Assembly (NCBI GenBank): GCA_020912385.1 | Contig: CP087206.1 | Coordinates: 3,038,001-3,102,000, forward strand | DNA length: 64,000 bases | Direction of reading: 5' to 3' | From: Neofusicoccum parvum | Taxonomy: Eukaryota > Ascomycota > Dothideomycetes > Botryosphaeriales > Botryosphaeriaceae | In this document: positions 9,736 to 22,558 of the stretch, piece by piece | Position numbering within the stretch: position 1 is the stretch's first letter | Layout: every line of letters begins with the position of its first letter | The notes under the pieces: model-generated | The model's input: the letters and a program-made list of their open reading frames with translations, nothing else | Told to the model about the DNA's origin: nothing | Databases searched by the model: none | Program-made: the position numbers and the translations under genes

Positions 9736-10960
9736 ATGAAGTACACCACCGTCGCCGCAGCAGCGGTCCTGCTCCATGCCTCCGCCACCCTCGCTACGCC
9801 AATTAGCACCCTCCGCGCCGCTACCGCATCCAAGGTCAAATTTGCCGGCGTCAATGTGAGTCTGCATAGAATTCCTGTTTGGTCTTCCTAGGCGAACTTT
9901 CCGTAGCTAATCACCCTCCACAGATCGCCGGCTTTGACTTCGGCTGCGGCACCGACGGCACCTGCACGCAAACCGTCTCCAACGCCACCAACCCGCTCAC
10001 CTCCTCGGACGGGCAAGGCCAGATGGACCACTTCATCAAGACCGACGGACTCAACGCTTTCCGTCTACCGGTCGGCTGGCAGTACCTGGTCAACCACCAG
10101 CTGGGCGGCGACCTGGACGCCACCGCCGCGAAAGCCTACGACGACCTTGTGCAGGGCTGCCTCACCTCCGGCGCCGAGATGTGCATTGTCGACATCCATA
10201 ACTACGCGCGCTGGAACGGGCAGATCATCGGCCAGGGCGGGCCGACCAACGAGCAGTTCGTCAGCCTCTGGAAGCAGCTGGCCACCAAATACGCCGACTC
10301 GCCCAAGGTGGCCTTCGGCGTGATGAACGAGCCGCACGACGTGCCCGACATCTCGGTCTGGGCCGACACGGTGCAGCAGGTGGTGACGGCGATCCGCAAC
10401 GCCGGCGCCAAGGACCAGTACATCCTGTTGCCCGGCAACGACTGGACCAGCGCGGCTGCGTTCGTCGACAACGGGTCGGGCGCCGCGCTGCTGAAGGTCA
10501 AGAACCCGGACGGGAGCGCCGACAAGCTGATCTTTGACGTGCACAAGTACCTCGACTCGGACAACTCGGGCACGCACACGGACTGCGTGACCAACAACAT
10601 CGACGACGCGTTCAAGCCGCTGGCCGAGTGGCTGCGGACGAACAAGCGCATGGCCATCAACACCGAGAGCGGCGGCGGGAACACGGACAGCTGTGAGAAG
10701 TACTTCTGCGAGCAGATCCAGTACCTGAAGTAAGTTCTGATCCCTGTTCCTCGGATTGGGTTGGAGACGCTGACTGACCTTTGCGCAGCCAAAACGCCGA
10801 CGTCTTCCTTGGCTACACGGCTTGGTCTGCCGGCGGCTTCGACCAGACGTACGAGCTCGTCCAGACGCCGATCAAGCAGTCGGACGGCACGTACAAGGAC
10901 ACGGCGCTGGCCCAGAAGTGCACCGTTGGGATGTGGGCGAACTCTACCAGCAGCGCATGA
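9736..10960 (+). CDS. Secreted GH5 (subfamily 5-like) endo-beta-1,4-glucanase
   Basis: Three exons, 9736-9855, 9924-10729 and 10789-10960, encode 365 residues. Introns of 68 and 59 bp have GTGAGT and GTAAGT donors. The first 20 or so residues (MKYTTVAAAAVLLHASATLA) form a signal peptide. The mature part starts as a bare catalytic domain with GVNIAGFDFGCGTDGTC and FRLPVGWQYLV. The acid/base Glu is in MNEPHDV (E176) and the nucleophile in INTESGGGN (E288); Cys residues nearby suggest disulfides. There is no cellulose-binding module or linker. It should cut internal beta-1,4-glucosidic bonds outside the cell. It is convergent with a secreted GMC oxidoreductase gene, 127 bp between stops. Confidence 0.93.
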
Positions 10961-11087
10961 AAGGGAGGGAGAGTCCTGTGAATAGAGAGCAAATTCCTGT
11001 ATATTTTTTTTCTCGACGAAATGGACAAAATGAATGACCACGGTTCCGCATCTCTCCTCCACCTCCTAATACCTCTCACCCGTGACC

Positions 11088-13146
11088 TCAAGCCACCTGC
11101 CCCCTGATGATATCCGACGCCCTCTCCGCCACCGCGTAGATGGTCGACGTCAGATGCCCGCACACCTGCCACGGCAGCACGCTCGCATCCACGACCCTGA
11201 CGTTGCTCGTCCCGTACACCTTTAGCTGCGCGTCCACCACGCCGCCCAGCTCTTTGCTCATCATGGCCGCCGTGCCCACCGGGTGCGCGTTCGACATGTA
11301 CGCCCCCTTTGCGTACGCCAGCCACGTCGCGTCGTCCGCGTCGGCCGGCACGGCGTCCAGGCTCGGGCTGAGCAGCGCGCCGACGAAGTCCGAGAGCGGC
11401 GGCGTGGTGAGCGCTGTGCGCGCGTACCGCATGGCCGCGGCTTGCATGGCGTTGTCGAAGGCGTTCATGAAGAAGTTGGGGTTGATGGCCGGGCTGGACG
11501 CGTTGGCGCCGACGGCGAGGGGGGAGGCGGAGGCGATGTGGATGCTGCCGCGGCCGAAGGGAAGGAGGGCCCATGTAGGGAGGACGGCGACGCCGCTGGT
11601 GCTGTAGGGAGCGGTGAGGATCTCGGCGATGGGGAGGGTGGCGGCGTTGGTGAAGATGAGGTCGGCTTGGTTTGTGAGGAGGGTTTCTTGGATGGCTTGC
11701 GTGGTGGCGTTGTTGGAGGCGGCGACGTTTTGGGCGGCGAAGGAGGGGATGGAGGAGCGGACCGAGGCTTCGACAGTGCTGAGGTTGGTGCCGAAGAGGT
11801 CTTGCGCGGTGGGATATGTGACGTACGGTGGGTAGCCAAGGAAGGTGGTGTCGTTAGGCTTGAGGGCTCCGATGAGCGCGACATTGGTTTGATCTTGGAG
11901 ATTCTCCCCGACTGAGGGCAATGGTATGCGGACTGGGATGTCGAACTTTTCTAGAATTCTGAGATGATGTTAATATGCCTTGTTTGCTTCTCGGCGCGCT
12001 GACCCAGAAGGAAAATTTTAAAATTATGGGCGACTCCCTCGATGAAAGCGATTGGGGATTTGAGTGGAGCACATGGTATGAATAAACTTACGCAGGATTC
12101 CCAATCCCGGAGTACTCCAAGAAGCACGGAGTCCGGGTCGATCCCAGTGAGACTACCACCTCTTTAGATGCCTTCAATGTCATGGTTCGGCCAGCACTGG
12201 AGATCTCGACACCATTCGCAACCAAGCCGGAGTCGTCGTCCCCATACTTTTCCTCGTCGTCCCACACCAACTTCAGTGCCGTGGTGTTCAAGTATACATG
12301 CAAGTTCGGTCTCTCCTGCACCGGATAGTAATATGCTCTTGCTGAGTCTTCTCTGATGCTTGTTTTGGCGTCCAGCGTGAACGGCCAAACACCATGGCCG
12401 CGCATGTAACCGCCGTTGACATCTTTGTTGTATGGCATACCGACATTTTCCCAAGTCTTCCTGACTATAGCGGAGGCGTTACCGGACTGCGGCGCGATGG
12501 ACTGCCAGCCGACGTCCAGATAGCCCTCAAATCCGTGATAGTCAGGGTTGTAGTCAGCACCATTGGCAACCTGCGATGGTGTTGGCGGTTCGAAATGCTC
12601 GCTCTTCTTGTAGTAAGGAAAAAGCGAGTCCCAGTTCCAGCCACTGTTCCCAAGCTCTTCCCAGACATCAATCTGGACTGTCTCAGAACGAATATACGTC
12701 ATGCCTTTTCAGAAGAATCAGCTGGCTACCCACTTGCACACGAATGCGGTTTCCGTCTCTTTTTGTGGGGGTTTCCAGACTTCTGGAATTCTCATACCAT
12801 TGAGGGTGCTAGTTCCACCGAGAGCCTTTCCAGCCGTGTAGTCCTCAGTTGCGTTGAGAGCATACTTCTGCGGGACAGTCTTGTACTGCCAGTCAATCTC
12901 AGTTCCAGTAGACAGGCCGAATGAGGTCGTGTTTTGGACATTCGAATCGTTGAAAACAGAGTAGCCAGCCTCTATCACGGCGACTGTGACGGATGGATCC
13001 TCTGACAGTCTGTTCGCAACCACCAGTCCAGCCGTTCCACCGCCTACGACGATGAAGTCATAAGTAGTGTTGGGGGCTGAAGCTGCAACACCATTCCCGC
13101 ACAGGAACGCGAAGCTGAGTAGGGTGGAGAGGAGCCGCAACGCCAT
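11088..13146 (-). CDS. Secreted GMC-family FAD oxidoreductase (glucose oxidase/dehydrogenase-like)
   Basis: Three exons on the minus strand, 13146-12798, 12704-12092 and 11958-11088, give 610 residues. The first join rebuilds the family's NGMTYIR and the second GIGNPAILEKFDIPVR. A signal peptide covers about residues 1-22. The FAD dinucleotide motif VVGGGTAGLVVANRL starts near residue 33. The C-terminal active site has the His pair of the family: H546 in SNAHPVGTAAM and H589 in CGHLTSTIYAVAE. Many Asn-X-Ser/Thr sites fit a secreted glycoprotein. The enzyme should oxidise an alcohol or sugar, passing electrons to O2 (making H2O2) or a quinone; the substrate cannot be read from sequence. It is convergent with the GH5 endoglucanase gene. 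Confidence 0.92.
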
Positions 13147-14714
13147 GTTGTTTCTTGACCAGGCTGCGACAGCACAGAGCTAAGATCGCCATGGCGGAGG
13201 CTCGCGGCTTTATACGGTCATGTGCAGGATTCGGCTGGAATTCAAGTTGTACCCGGGACCTGCCCATGTTGCAGTCGGTGGTTATGTCGTATGCAGCTGG
13301 AAGGATTGCGGAGAAGCCTGGCATGCGTTGACCGCTTTCCCTGATTGGGCGAGCAGGCCGCGGGGGCGGGCTGTGGCACGCTGGAGGGCGGCCTGTGTGA
13401 TTCCGCTCCGAAGCGTCTGCTCGATGGCTTAGCGAGGTCGTACAAGCTTCGCTGAGAACCGCAATTGACAGGCTCGTTGGCACTGCCGCATTGTCCGGAG
13501 AGATCACAGGGTGCTGCGGCTGAAAAGCGCGCTAAACTGCAAATCAGACTGGAGCCTCTTCCGGAGTCGATACGCGGCAGGCCGCCCTGTTCCTGGATGG
13601 AAACGTTCCCTGCCAGTGTTGCCGCTGCTGGGCTGACTTGCTTTGTCCAGAGTGGTCAGTGTCGCGTGAGCAACAGTCATCCACGCACCGCGAGCCGTTC
13701 AGTCACAGACAGCAGCAAGCCCGTGTTTCTTTTGCGGTTGGTCAGGGAAATTGGTGGAGATGACGTTGCTCTGACCTAGCGTAACGATAATGAGCTTGGC
13801 GAACCCTGACACGGCGATTGAGCTCAGAGATCGCGTCGATGAAATGAGATTGATTCTGGAAGCCTGGCTGACTGATGCACAAGAAAGGCAACACGGAGAC
13901 ATCAAGTGCCAGGGCGATTCGGCATTGGCCTGCACACGGGAGTGCCAATGGAGTCCGGAGGCAGAACAACTCTAGGCGGACGTTTCATCGTCGCGCGAGG
14001 CACACTGGTGCAGTGGTGTCGGCAGGGGCGTCGCGTGGTCGCGGCGGGTCGGGAAGCGGGCTGGGGCTGGTGCAGGCGGGTGCAGGGCGGCAGCGGGTGC
14101 AAGGCTGGCAGCTGGCAGCTGGTGCCGGCACAGGGCTGGCTGCACGCGCTGGGCTAGCGGTGGTACAGAACCGCGCGGCTGCAGGGCATGAGGCTCAACA
14201 CCAGCGGGGCGAGGGTGTGATGATGATCGCCCCTCAGGAATGCGGAGGCTTGGGGACGGCTTTTCTTAGAGCTCGCGGCGCTGGTCTGTGCGACCCCTGA
14301 CTTGGGCAAACACCACACGCCCACGCCGGCCTGCGCTCCGGAATTGCTGCAGCACACGGCGCCGACCTCACCACTCCACTAACGGCGCCGCCGCGCCGCC
14401 GGCCTCGCAAGCTCTGTCGCTCCTTATCGTCGTCATTTCCCTTCCCCAGTCTGTGTTGTCCTTCGGCGCCGCTCGCGTGTCTGTCTGCGCCTGCCGGCGC
14501 TCTTACGTTTCCTTTTTGCTGCTTCCTCCTGCCAAGTCACTCGCATTCCGCCAACGCAGTCGCCGCGACGACAGCAATTGTTCCATCGGGAAAGAAAGCG
14601 CGACTGCTGTTTGTGCAGGTGGGGTCTTGAAATGCTGTCCGCCCGTCCACACCGCATTCAGATCCCCACATCAGCCTGGTATGAGCTGTACCGCGGAACA
14701 GACCATGTCCCAGG
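13147..14714. other. Divergent intergenic region between GMC oxidoreductase and WD40 genes
   Basis: 1.57 kb between two divergent starts. The left 100 bp carry the GMC TATA box. Around 13980-14160 the sequence is strongly G-rich on the plus strand, with short repeated GCGGG and CAGGC-like words. The right end (14380-14700) is pyrimidine-rich, consistent with the 5' leader of the WD40 gene. No coding signal. Confidence 0.45.
13208..13214 (-). promoter_or_regulatory. TATA box of the GMC oxidoreductase gene
   Basis: TATAAAG on the minus strand sits 62 bp upstream of the ATG at 13146, a fitting distance for a short leader. Confidence 0.5.
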
Positions 14715-17700
14715 ATGTCGCACTCACCGCTCCATCAGACAGTTATGAACCCTGCCTTTCGTCTCACCCCCGCCAATTCGCCCTTTATCAAAAACGGAAT
14801 CCTCAGACCGAACTTCAGCAAGCCGAGCCGATCCGACACCATGTTGTCGCTGCGCCAGGTCGTCGGCTCGACCATCAGCTCCGCCCACGCCTTCGACAGC
14901 CTCTCCGATGAGCGCCAGATCGCCTTCACCGCGGGCGCCGCCGCCGTGGTAGCCACCATCGACAACGACCACAAAATCACCCAGCGGTTTTTCCGCGCCC
15001 ACCCCACCACCCTCGCCGTCAACACCGCCTCGTCCGCCTACGGTTCTCCCCTACCTGGGTCGCGCAGCCACGGGGCCGCATCGTTGCGAGATGCCGTAGG
15101 AGCTTCTACATATGGTTCTGCCGGAGGCGATTGGGCTGATTCGCCAGGTGGAAAGTCGTCGACAGCGCGAGACCGGATAAAAGCCGCAACATGTGTGGCC
15201 TTCAGCTCCGATGGAAAGTATATTGCTGTGGGAGAGGTAAGGCTGTTCGTTCGCTGCGTGAAATTTCGTGAATGTTGACCCTGGATCAGACGGGATACAA
15301 GCCGAGAGTGCTGGTCTTCTCGACCGCCCCGGACGCGGCACCCGACACACCCATCACCACCATATCAGAACATGCTTTTGGCGTCCGGTGCGTTTCCTTC
15401 AGCCCTGACTCCAAGTACCTGGCCAGTTTGGGGTCTGCCAACGATGGATTTTTATACATCTGGAGCTTGAATCCTCGGACTAGTGCAGCAACACTTCACG
15501 CCAGCAACAAGTGCACAAACCACATCAACAAGATGGCATGGCTTGGAAATAGCCTCGTCTTGGTGGGCACAAGACACGCCAAAGTCTGGCGTGTCGATGA
15601 GGCAGAACATCACCAGCAGAGTAAAGCGAAGCACCGCGAGGACAACATCACCCTTCCTGGAAGGAACTGCATCCTTGGCTCGCTGGTTGAGCAAAATTTC
15701 ACGTCTATCGTGGCCGTCTCGGAAACGAAGGCCATCGTGTCGACGGAAAAAGGAGACATTTGTCTCCTGGATGACTCGGACCGCGCCCAGCGGCTATTCA
15801 AAGTTGCCTCCGCGGACTTCGGGGTCTCAGCGCTGGCAGCTGACTCAAACGGCCTGCTGCACGTCGGTGGCTTGAATGGCGAGATGATAACCATGCAAAT
15901 TAGCAAGCTGGTTGATGCTGCGCCTCCGCCTTCGCCGACTTCGCGGGACGAGTCGCCCCCTGGATCGCCCCCTAGATCGCCAACGAGTCCCAAGTTCCAC
16001 CACGATACTCCATACGTCATCGCGATGGGACCTATCGGAGACCTTTTGGTGACTGTGGACTCTAGAAGAGCCATTCGCCTGTTGGAAGTCAGTTCCGACG
16101 GCGATGAATCTACCAAAAAAGTTGTCCAGCAGCTGCCTGCTCAGGGAGAGGCAGTGCTGGGCGTCCATTCTCTTCCACTTTCTAATTCTTTTGACGCTTC
16201 TTTTGTTACATGGTCTGCAGATGGCCTTATCAAGTTTTGGGCTCCGGATGGAACCGCCAAGGGGGATGTCAAGGTGCCCTTGGAGCAGCTTGAGAACATC
16301 GATGACACCAACGAGCTCAGAACCATCGAGCCTTCTCCTCATGTGGACTTCATTGCTGCGGGAGATAAGTACGGTGTGCTTAGGTATGTCTTCCCCCTTG
16401 CATGTCTCCTTTACCTTGTGCTAACCAATATAACAGCATCATCGATGGTAAGACCGGCAAGAGCACTTTCAGCCTCAAGGCACATGGAAGCGAGATCACG
16501 GACATTGAGATCCACGAAGGGGAAACTCCGTTGATCGTCACTTCTGCCAGAGACCGGACCGTGCAGGTCTTTCAGAAGAAGGGTGATACTTTGGAGCTTC
16601 TGCAAACGCTTGACGAGCACGTTGGCGCCGTCACTGGTGTCCACTTTTCCAAGGATGGTTCGCATCTTCTTTCGTGTTCTGCAGACCGGACGGTAGTCGT
16701 CAGAGACTTGATGACTCGGGAAGAGGACGGCACTGTGTTGAAGGCCTTTATCATCGCCCGCACCATCACTCTAAAGTCAACCCCTGTGTCGATGGCTCTC
16801 GATGTGGAAAACGACAATATCCTTGTGGTTTCCACCATCGACCGACAGGTGCAGAAGTACGACATTGTCTCTGGTCAGCCCGTCAGCAGCTTTAAAACTG
16901 CTGATTCCGACGGGGGTGACGCGGTCGTCCTCTCGGATCTTGTCCATTTCACCAAAGCGAGGGGACAGGGCGTCATTGCTGGCGTCTCCAGCACCGACAA
17001 GTCCGTTCGGATCTATGAAGAGAACGGAAATCTTCTTGGCCGCGACTGGGGTCATACCGAAGGTGTCACGGATATCGCGCTGATCTCGCTCAAGGCTGGA
17101 GATGATGATATCGACAAAAAGGGTCTAGTGACCGTCGCTGTCGATGGGACCATATTTGTCTGGAGCCTGGACTTCAAACCACTCTCGCGCTCTCCCTCTT
17201 ACGACGTCGCTAAGAACATGGACTTAGCGGGCGTTACAACCCCAAACAAGGATCTGCTGTCAAGCAGACCTCCGATGCGTCGCGTGCTGTCTCAGTCGGA
17301 GCTCGCCAAGTGGAAGGGCTCTGGAGACGACGAGGCGACGACTCCGACAGGAGGCCGGTCTCCCACTACGCTGCGCAAGAAGTCTTCCAAGCTATCGCTA
17401 CATGGCGAAAAGCCGAAGCTAGATCCTTCGCCAGTCTCGAAAGAGAACCATCCCCTGCATGGGTCAGGCAGCCGCAAGCAGATGAGGAGCAACCGGTCAC
17501 CTTCGCCGCCAAGCCCAACGGTCAAGCACGCAAATAGTCCGAAGGTGGCGCACCACAGCCCGAAGGGCTCGCATCACACGTTGCGCCGGCCTTCGTTCGG
17601 TTCATCGCGTTCGAAAACCAGGAGCAATCAGAACTTGAGAGAGTCCGCCGGTCTTTCGTCCGCGGCCGAGCAGCTCAGCAAGAGTCTGCGGCTGTTCAGG

Positions 17701-18048
17701 AAGAAGCTGGGCACCAGCCAGGACAAACTCCCCACCGAGGCTGCCAAGGAGCTGGAGCGTGAGCTGCGGATCACTTCGAGCGCTGTCGGCGAGAAGGCGA
17801 AGTCGTCGGAATCATCGAGCGGCGTTGGTGAGAAGGAGAAGGAGAAGGAGAAGGCGAAAGCTTCTGACTCGTCGATGGACGAGGGTGCTATTGCTAAGCT
17901 CCTTGACCAGTACTCTGAACGTTTGGTGGAGATTTTGGACAAGAGGATTGACAAGAGCGTGCAGAAACACGTTCGACAATTGAGCGGTAGCGCGGCGTCG
18001 ATTTCCAGGCGGGAGAGCGACGACGCAGCTACGGAAGACACTGAATAA
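14715..18048 (+). CDS. WD40 repeat protein related to WDR62/MABP1
   Basis: Three exons, 14715-15236, 15290-16383 and 16437-18048, give 1075 residues; introns are 53 bp each with GTAAGG and GTATGT donors. A second in-frame ATG at 14745 is an equally possible start. The first half holds two WD40 propellers: DERQIAFTAGAAAVV, TCVAFSSDGKYIAVGE joined to TGYKPRVLVF, then GVRCVSFSPDSKYLASLG and, in the second propeller, LSCSADRTVVVRD. This layout, with its abnormal blade around the LPGRNCILG segment, matches the WDR62/MABP1 family (spindle-pole and JNK-scaffold proteins in animals). The C-terminal third is Ser/Pro/Lys-rich and disordered, with a short helix near residue 1020 (AIAKLLDQYSERLVEILDKR) that may dimerise. 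The fungal role is not established. Confidence 0.85.
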
Positions 18049-20207
18049 AAAGGGTCGGGCCGAGGAAGGAACCAAAAGGGAAATCGGATGAGCGGGATGA
18101 AATTTGGCTTTTCGGGTGGTCTGGGGAAACTCGGGGGAGGAAGGGATTTCAAATTACCATTTCATGGAGCGGGCATTTTTCTAGCGTTGGCGTTGGATCC
18201 AGGCGTAGGGAACACCTGAACGGGTATTCTGAGCTCTGGCGGGAGGATCGCTCAGGCTTAAAGGGAGGGCCACATTTGTCATTGCTTTTTTCCTTTTGTT
18301 TCTGCCTGTGGAAAGAGAGGCGCAGCTTTAGGCTGGGTTACATCTGGACATCTGCATATACCCGTCGCTTGGAAATTCTTATCTCACGTTCTTAAGCTCT
18401 TCTGCCCAGTCTTGGTGATGTAGCCACACGTGACACGTGACGAAACTTGGACCGTTTAAGGTTGCTCCCGTCGTCCGGGCAGCGTCTGCTGCTCTACCGA
18501 GCGTCGACAGACTCAAGGCCGACACGCGACGTCGTGCTGGCCTGGCCGCCGGAGCTTTGCGCGTCCGGCGTTGTCGCGAACCTCTGCGGGCGCTGCGCAG
18601 CTGACCCTGGTCCGAGAGTAAGCTCTCTGCACGCCTCCCAACACTTTTCTTTTCTTCGACGCATGCACGACACGCACGTCGCCGGATTGCGTCGTCTCGC
18701 CTCAAACCAGCACTGCACCCCTTGATTTGTGCTTCCCGATGGCCACTGCCTGTCTCGGTCTTGTGCTCAGCACCGAGTCAAGGCCAGCCCTAACACCGAC
18801 CGGGCGGGGGGTTGCTTAAGGTTTTATGCTGAATGTGGCATATACCACGCCCAACCGCGCTTGCGATATGCATGGGCGCGGCGGGCATCTCGCAGGGCAG
18901 ATCATGTAACGCGTTCCGCGAAGAGGGCAAGGGCAAGCAGGGGTGCAGGGCCGCCGCAGGGCCGTGTGTGCATGCCGTGCGGTGCAGCGCAGCGGCGGCG
19001 CCCACGATCGGCTCAATCGAACTGCGCGGTCGTTGGGGGCCGCGAAGTAGCATTCAAAAGGCAGGCGTCGGAGGCCTCTCTAGGGAAGTCCTACGAAGCT
19101 AGAGCTCCGAGGCGTGCACCGGCTGGGATCAGCGGGTTGGGAGAGCACTAGCAGGGTGTGCCTGCAGGTGCGGCAGCGCAGAAATCGCCGGCACCACGCT
19201 GCGGGCTGCGCGCTCGCCGTCGACGGCTGCAGGGCGGGCTTCAACAATCGCTGCGGCTCCGGCGCGCGTCGGCTGCGAACTTGGGCCGAGCAGAGGACTG
19301 CCAGCGCCTGCATGGAGCCGCTGCGCGCCGGGACGCACCACTGGCAACGCGTGCGAAATAAGCATCCGGCATTTTAAGAACTGGCGCCGCGTGAGTGGTG
19401 GGGCAGGTGCGGTGGGCAGGCAGGCCGTGCCCTTGGGCCGGAGAAGCGAAAGCGGCGGACCGCGCGCAGCAGCGCTGCACGTCCGCCGTCCAGCCCGGAG
19501 CAGAGGAATCGCCAGGTGCACGCTTGCAGCCACTGTCCCGCGACCCGAGGAAATGGGATGGGAGCCGAGACCGCCTCAGCACCGCGCCGCGCCGGGCCTG
19601 GTGACGTCTGGGGGAGCGATTGGCGTGGCCTCGCGCTCGCGGGCTAAGGGAAAGCCATCCTACGGAGCAGCTCCCAAGATTCCCCCGCACTTCACGACCT
19701 GTAATCCGGACCCTAGGCGCGGCCATTCGCCGTGACGGTCGTCGCCGAGGTGCTGGCGTGTCTTAAGGGCCCAAATTCCCCAGATTCTGCACGGCAGCCT
19801 TGATCACCGTCTGCCTGCGGATAAAGCTGGACGAACAGGACGAGCCCGCGCCGCAGCACAATTATTGCGCCAGCCCACCCGCACACATCCAACCCACCCT
19901 GCCCGCGCTCCCCTTACCCGAGCCACCGCGCGTGTCCACCGTGGTGTCACAGCGCATCATTTAAACGCGCCGCCCGCCCCATTGACCGAGCCCCAAAGAC
20001 TCCCTCAGCCCATCCACTTCCTCCGTCCCGCGCACCTACATAAGCGCGTCCGACCCCACCACCGCTACCCCTCTGCCTAGCCACCAAGCACCAGCGCCCC
20101 CCGAAGCCTCCTTCCCCCTCCGCCGAACACTGCGCCGCAACCGCACACCCATTACTGCGCCAGCGCCGGCGCCCGCCGTCCCCTCACACCACTCTCATCC
20201 AACCGCC
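18049..20207. other. GC-rich 2.2-kb upstream region of acetyl-CoA synthetase gene
   Basis: It holds the WD40 gene 3' UTR and, presumably, the acs1 promoter. From about 18.4 to 19.8 kb the DNA is GC- and CpG-rich, giving long overlapping frames in several phases that I read as composition artefacts. Two matches to the carbon-repressor consensus SYGGRG are seen (GCGGGG at 18804-18809, GTGGGG at 19398-19403), which may be chance in such GC-rich DNA. The last 300 bp are C-rich and pyrimidine-biased, typical of a fungal 5' leader. Confidence 0.45.
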
Positions 20208-22558
20208 ATGTCCGAGGGCGCAGTCAAGCCGTCCAACGGCCCCGTCGTGGCCGAGGCGCACGAAGTCGACACTTTCCACATCCCGGAGGCTTTCCACGCG
20301 TGAGTAACCCGCCCGTCTTGCGCCAATAGCGCGGCGCCGAAGTCGCCATGTCGTCCAAGCCGAGTTTCGGCCAAGAGCGGGGCAGCGATTCGTTCGACGA
20401 CCCCGCGCTAGCTCACCAGCTCGAGAACTTTTGGCGGCGGCCGCGAGCCCACCCTCACGCGACGCGAACGCGCGGCTGACACCCATGGCAGGAAGCACCC
20501 GAGCAAACCGCACCTCGACGGCCTTGACCACTACAAGAAGCTGTACAAGGAGTCGATTGAGGAGCCGCACAAGTTCTGGGGCAACCAGGCACGCGACCTT
20601 CTGACGTGGGAGCGCGACTTCCAGACCGTCCACTCGGGCAGCTTCGCCAACGGCGACAATGCCTGGTTCCTCGAGGGCCGCCTCAATGCCTCGTACAACT
20701 GCGTCGACCGCCACGCCATTGCGACCCCCGACAAGCCCGCCATCATCTACGAGGCCGACGAGTACAACGAGGGTCGCACCATTACCTATGGCGAGCTGCT
20801 GCGCGAGGTGTCCAAGCTGGCCTACGTGCTGAAGCAGATGGGCGTCCAGAAGGGCGACACTGTTGCGCTGTACCTGCCCATGATTCCCGAGGCTGTCATC
20901 TCCTTCCTTGCCTGCTCCCGCATCGGCGCCGTCCACTCGGTCGTCTTCGCCGGCTTCTCCTCCGACTCCCTGCGCGACCGCATCGTCGACGCCAAGTCCA
21001 AGGTCATCATCACTACAGACGAGGGCAAGCGTGGCGGAAAGGTCATTGGCACCAAGAAGATCGTAGACGAGGCGCTCAAGCAGTGCCCCAACGTCGAGCA
21101 CTGCTTGGTGTACAAGCGTACCGGCTCCGAGGTCCCATGGACTGCGGGCCGCGACTACTGGTGGCACGAGGAGGTCGAGAAGTACCCGGCCTACATTGCC
21201 CCGGAATCGATGGCTTCGGAAGACCCGCTTTTCCTGCTCTACACCTCTGGCTCGACCGGCAAGCCCAAGGGTGTCATGCACACCACCGCCGGCTACCTTC
21301 TCGGCGCCGCCATGACCGGCAAGTACGTCTTCGACATCCACCCCAGCGACATCTTCTTCTGCGGCGGTGATGTGGGCTGGATTACGGGACATACCTATGT
21401 CGTCTACGCCCCGCTGCTGCTCGGTGTTGCGACGGTCGTCTTCGAGGGTACTCCTGCCTACCCTGACTTCTCCCGCTACTGGGACGTTGTCGAGAAGTAT
21501 GGTGTTACGCAATTCTACGTCGCTCCCACCGCGCTGAGGTTGCTGAAGCGTGCCGGTGACCACCACGTGAAGCACCAGATGAAGAAGCTGAGGGTGTTGG
21601 GCTCCGTCGGTGAGCCTATCGCGGCCGAGGTGTGGAAGTGGTACTTCGAGGTTGTCGGTAAGGAGGAGTCGCACATCGTCGACACGTACTGGCAGACCGA
21701 GACTGGCTCCCACGTCATCACTCCCCTGGGCGGTATCACCCCCACCAAGCCCGGCAGCGCTTCCCTTCCCTTCTTCGGCATTGAGCCCGCCATCATCGAC
21801 CCTGTGTCCGGCGAGGAGATCCACGGCAACGATGTCGAGGGTGTGCTGGCATTCAAGCAGCCGTGGCCCAGCATGGCCCGTACCGTGTGGGGCGCGCACA
21901 AGCGTTACATGGACACGTACTTGAATGTGTACAAGGGTTACTACTTCACGGGTGATGGTGCGGGCCGTGACCACGAAGGCTACTACTGGATCCGTGGCCG
22001 TGTCGACGATGTCGTCAACGTCTCGGGCCACAGGTTGTCAACCGCTGAGATCGAGGCTGCCCTCATCGAGCACCGTAAGTAACACTCCGGGCAGAGAGAA
22101 AAACATGCACTAACCAGGCTTCAGATTCGGTCGCCGAGGCTGCCGTCGTCGGAATCCACGACGAGCTCACTGGCCAGGCGGTCAACGCCTTCGTGGCGCT
22201 CAAGGAGGGCAACGGTTCAACTGACCAGACTAAGAAGGATCTCATCCTGCAGGTCCGCAAGTCGATTGGACCGTTCGCCGCGCCGAAGGCTGTCTTTGTT
22301 GTCCCGGATCTTCCAAAGACTCGTTCCGGCAAGATCATGCGCCGCATCTTGCGGAAGATCTTGGCTGGCGAGGAGGACCAGTTGGGCGACATTTCTACTG
22401 TAAGTTACTAAGCACCCGGATCCCCCTCCGCAGCCAAGCTCAATGTGTACGCGTGGCTCGGATGACTCGGCTCTTTACTAATGCTTGGCATGCAGCTGTC
22501 GGATCCGTCGGTGGTTGAAAAGATCATCGACATAGTGCATCAGAGCAAGAAGAAATGA
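20208..22558 (+). CDS. acs1: Acetyl-CoA synthetase (FacA/Acs1 type)
   Basis: Four exons, 20208-20299, 20492-22074, 22125-22399 and 22496-22558, encode 670 residues, the usual length. The enzyme makes acetyl-CoA from acetate, ATP and CoA via acetyl-AMP, in the cytosol/nucleus. The adenylation P-loop [11 protein letters not shown] begins near residue 281; [11 protein letters not shown] and [21 protein letters not shown] carry nucleotide-binding residues; [12 protein letters not shown] holds the conserved catalytic, acetylatable Lys (about K628). Joins restore [10 protein letters not shown] and [13 protein letters not shown]. The first intron is 192 bp, larger than most here. The C-terminus ends KKK, not a clear peroxisomal signal. 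Antisense of exon 2 stays open for 615 codons, a shadow of codon bias. Confidence 0.97.

Noticed and set aside
10202..11062. 286-codon open frame antisense to the GH5 gene
   Set aside because: It crosses the real gene's second intron and has no recognisable domain.
20184..22031. 615-codon open frame antisense to acetyl-CoA synthetase
   Set aside because: It mirrors exon 2 of a confident gene, has no domain-like composition and arises from G/C-ending codons on the sense strand.
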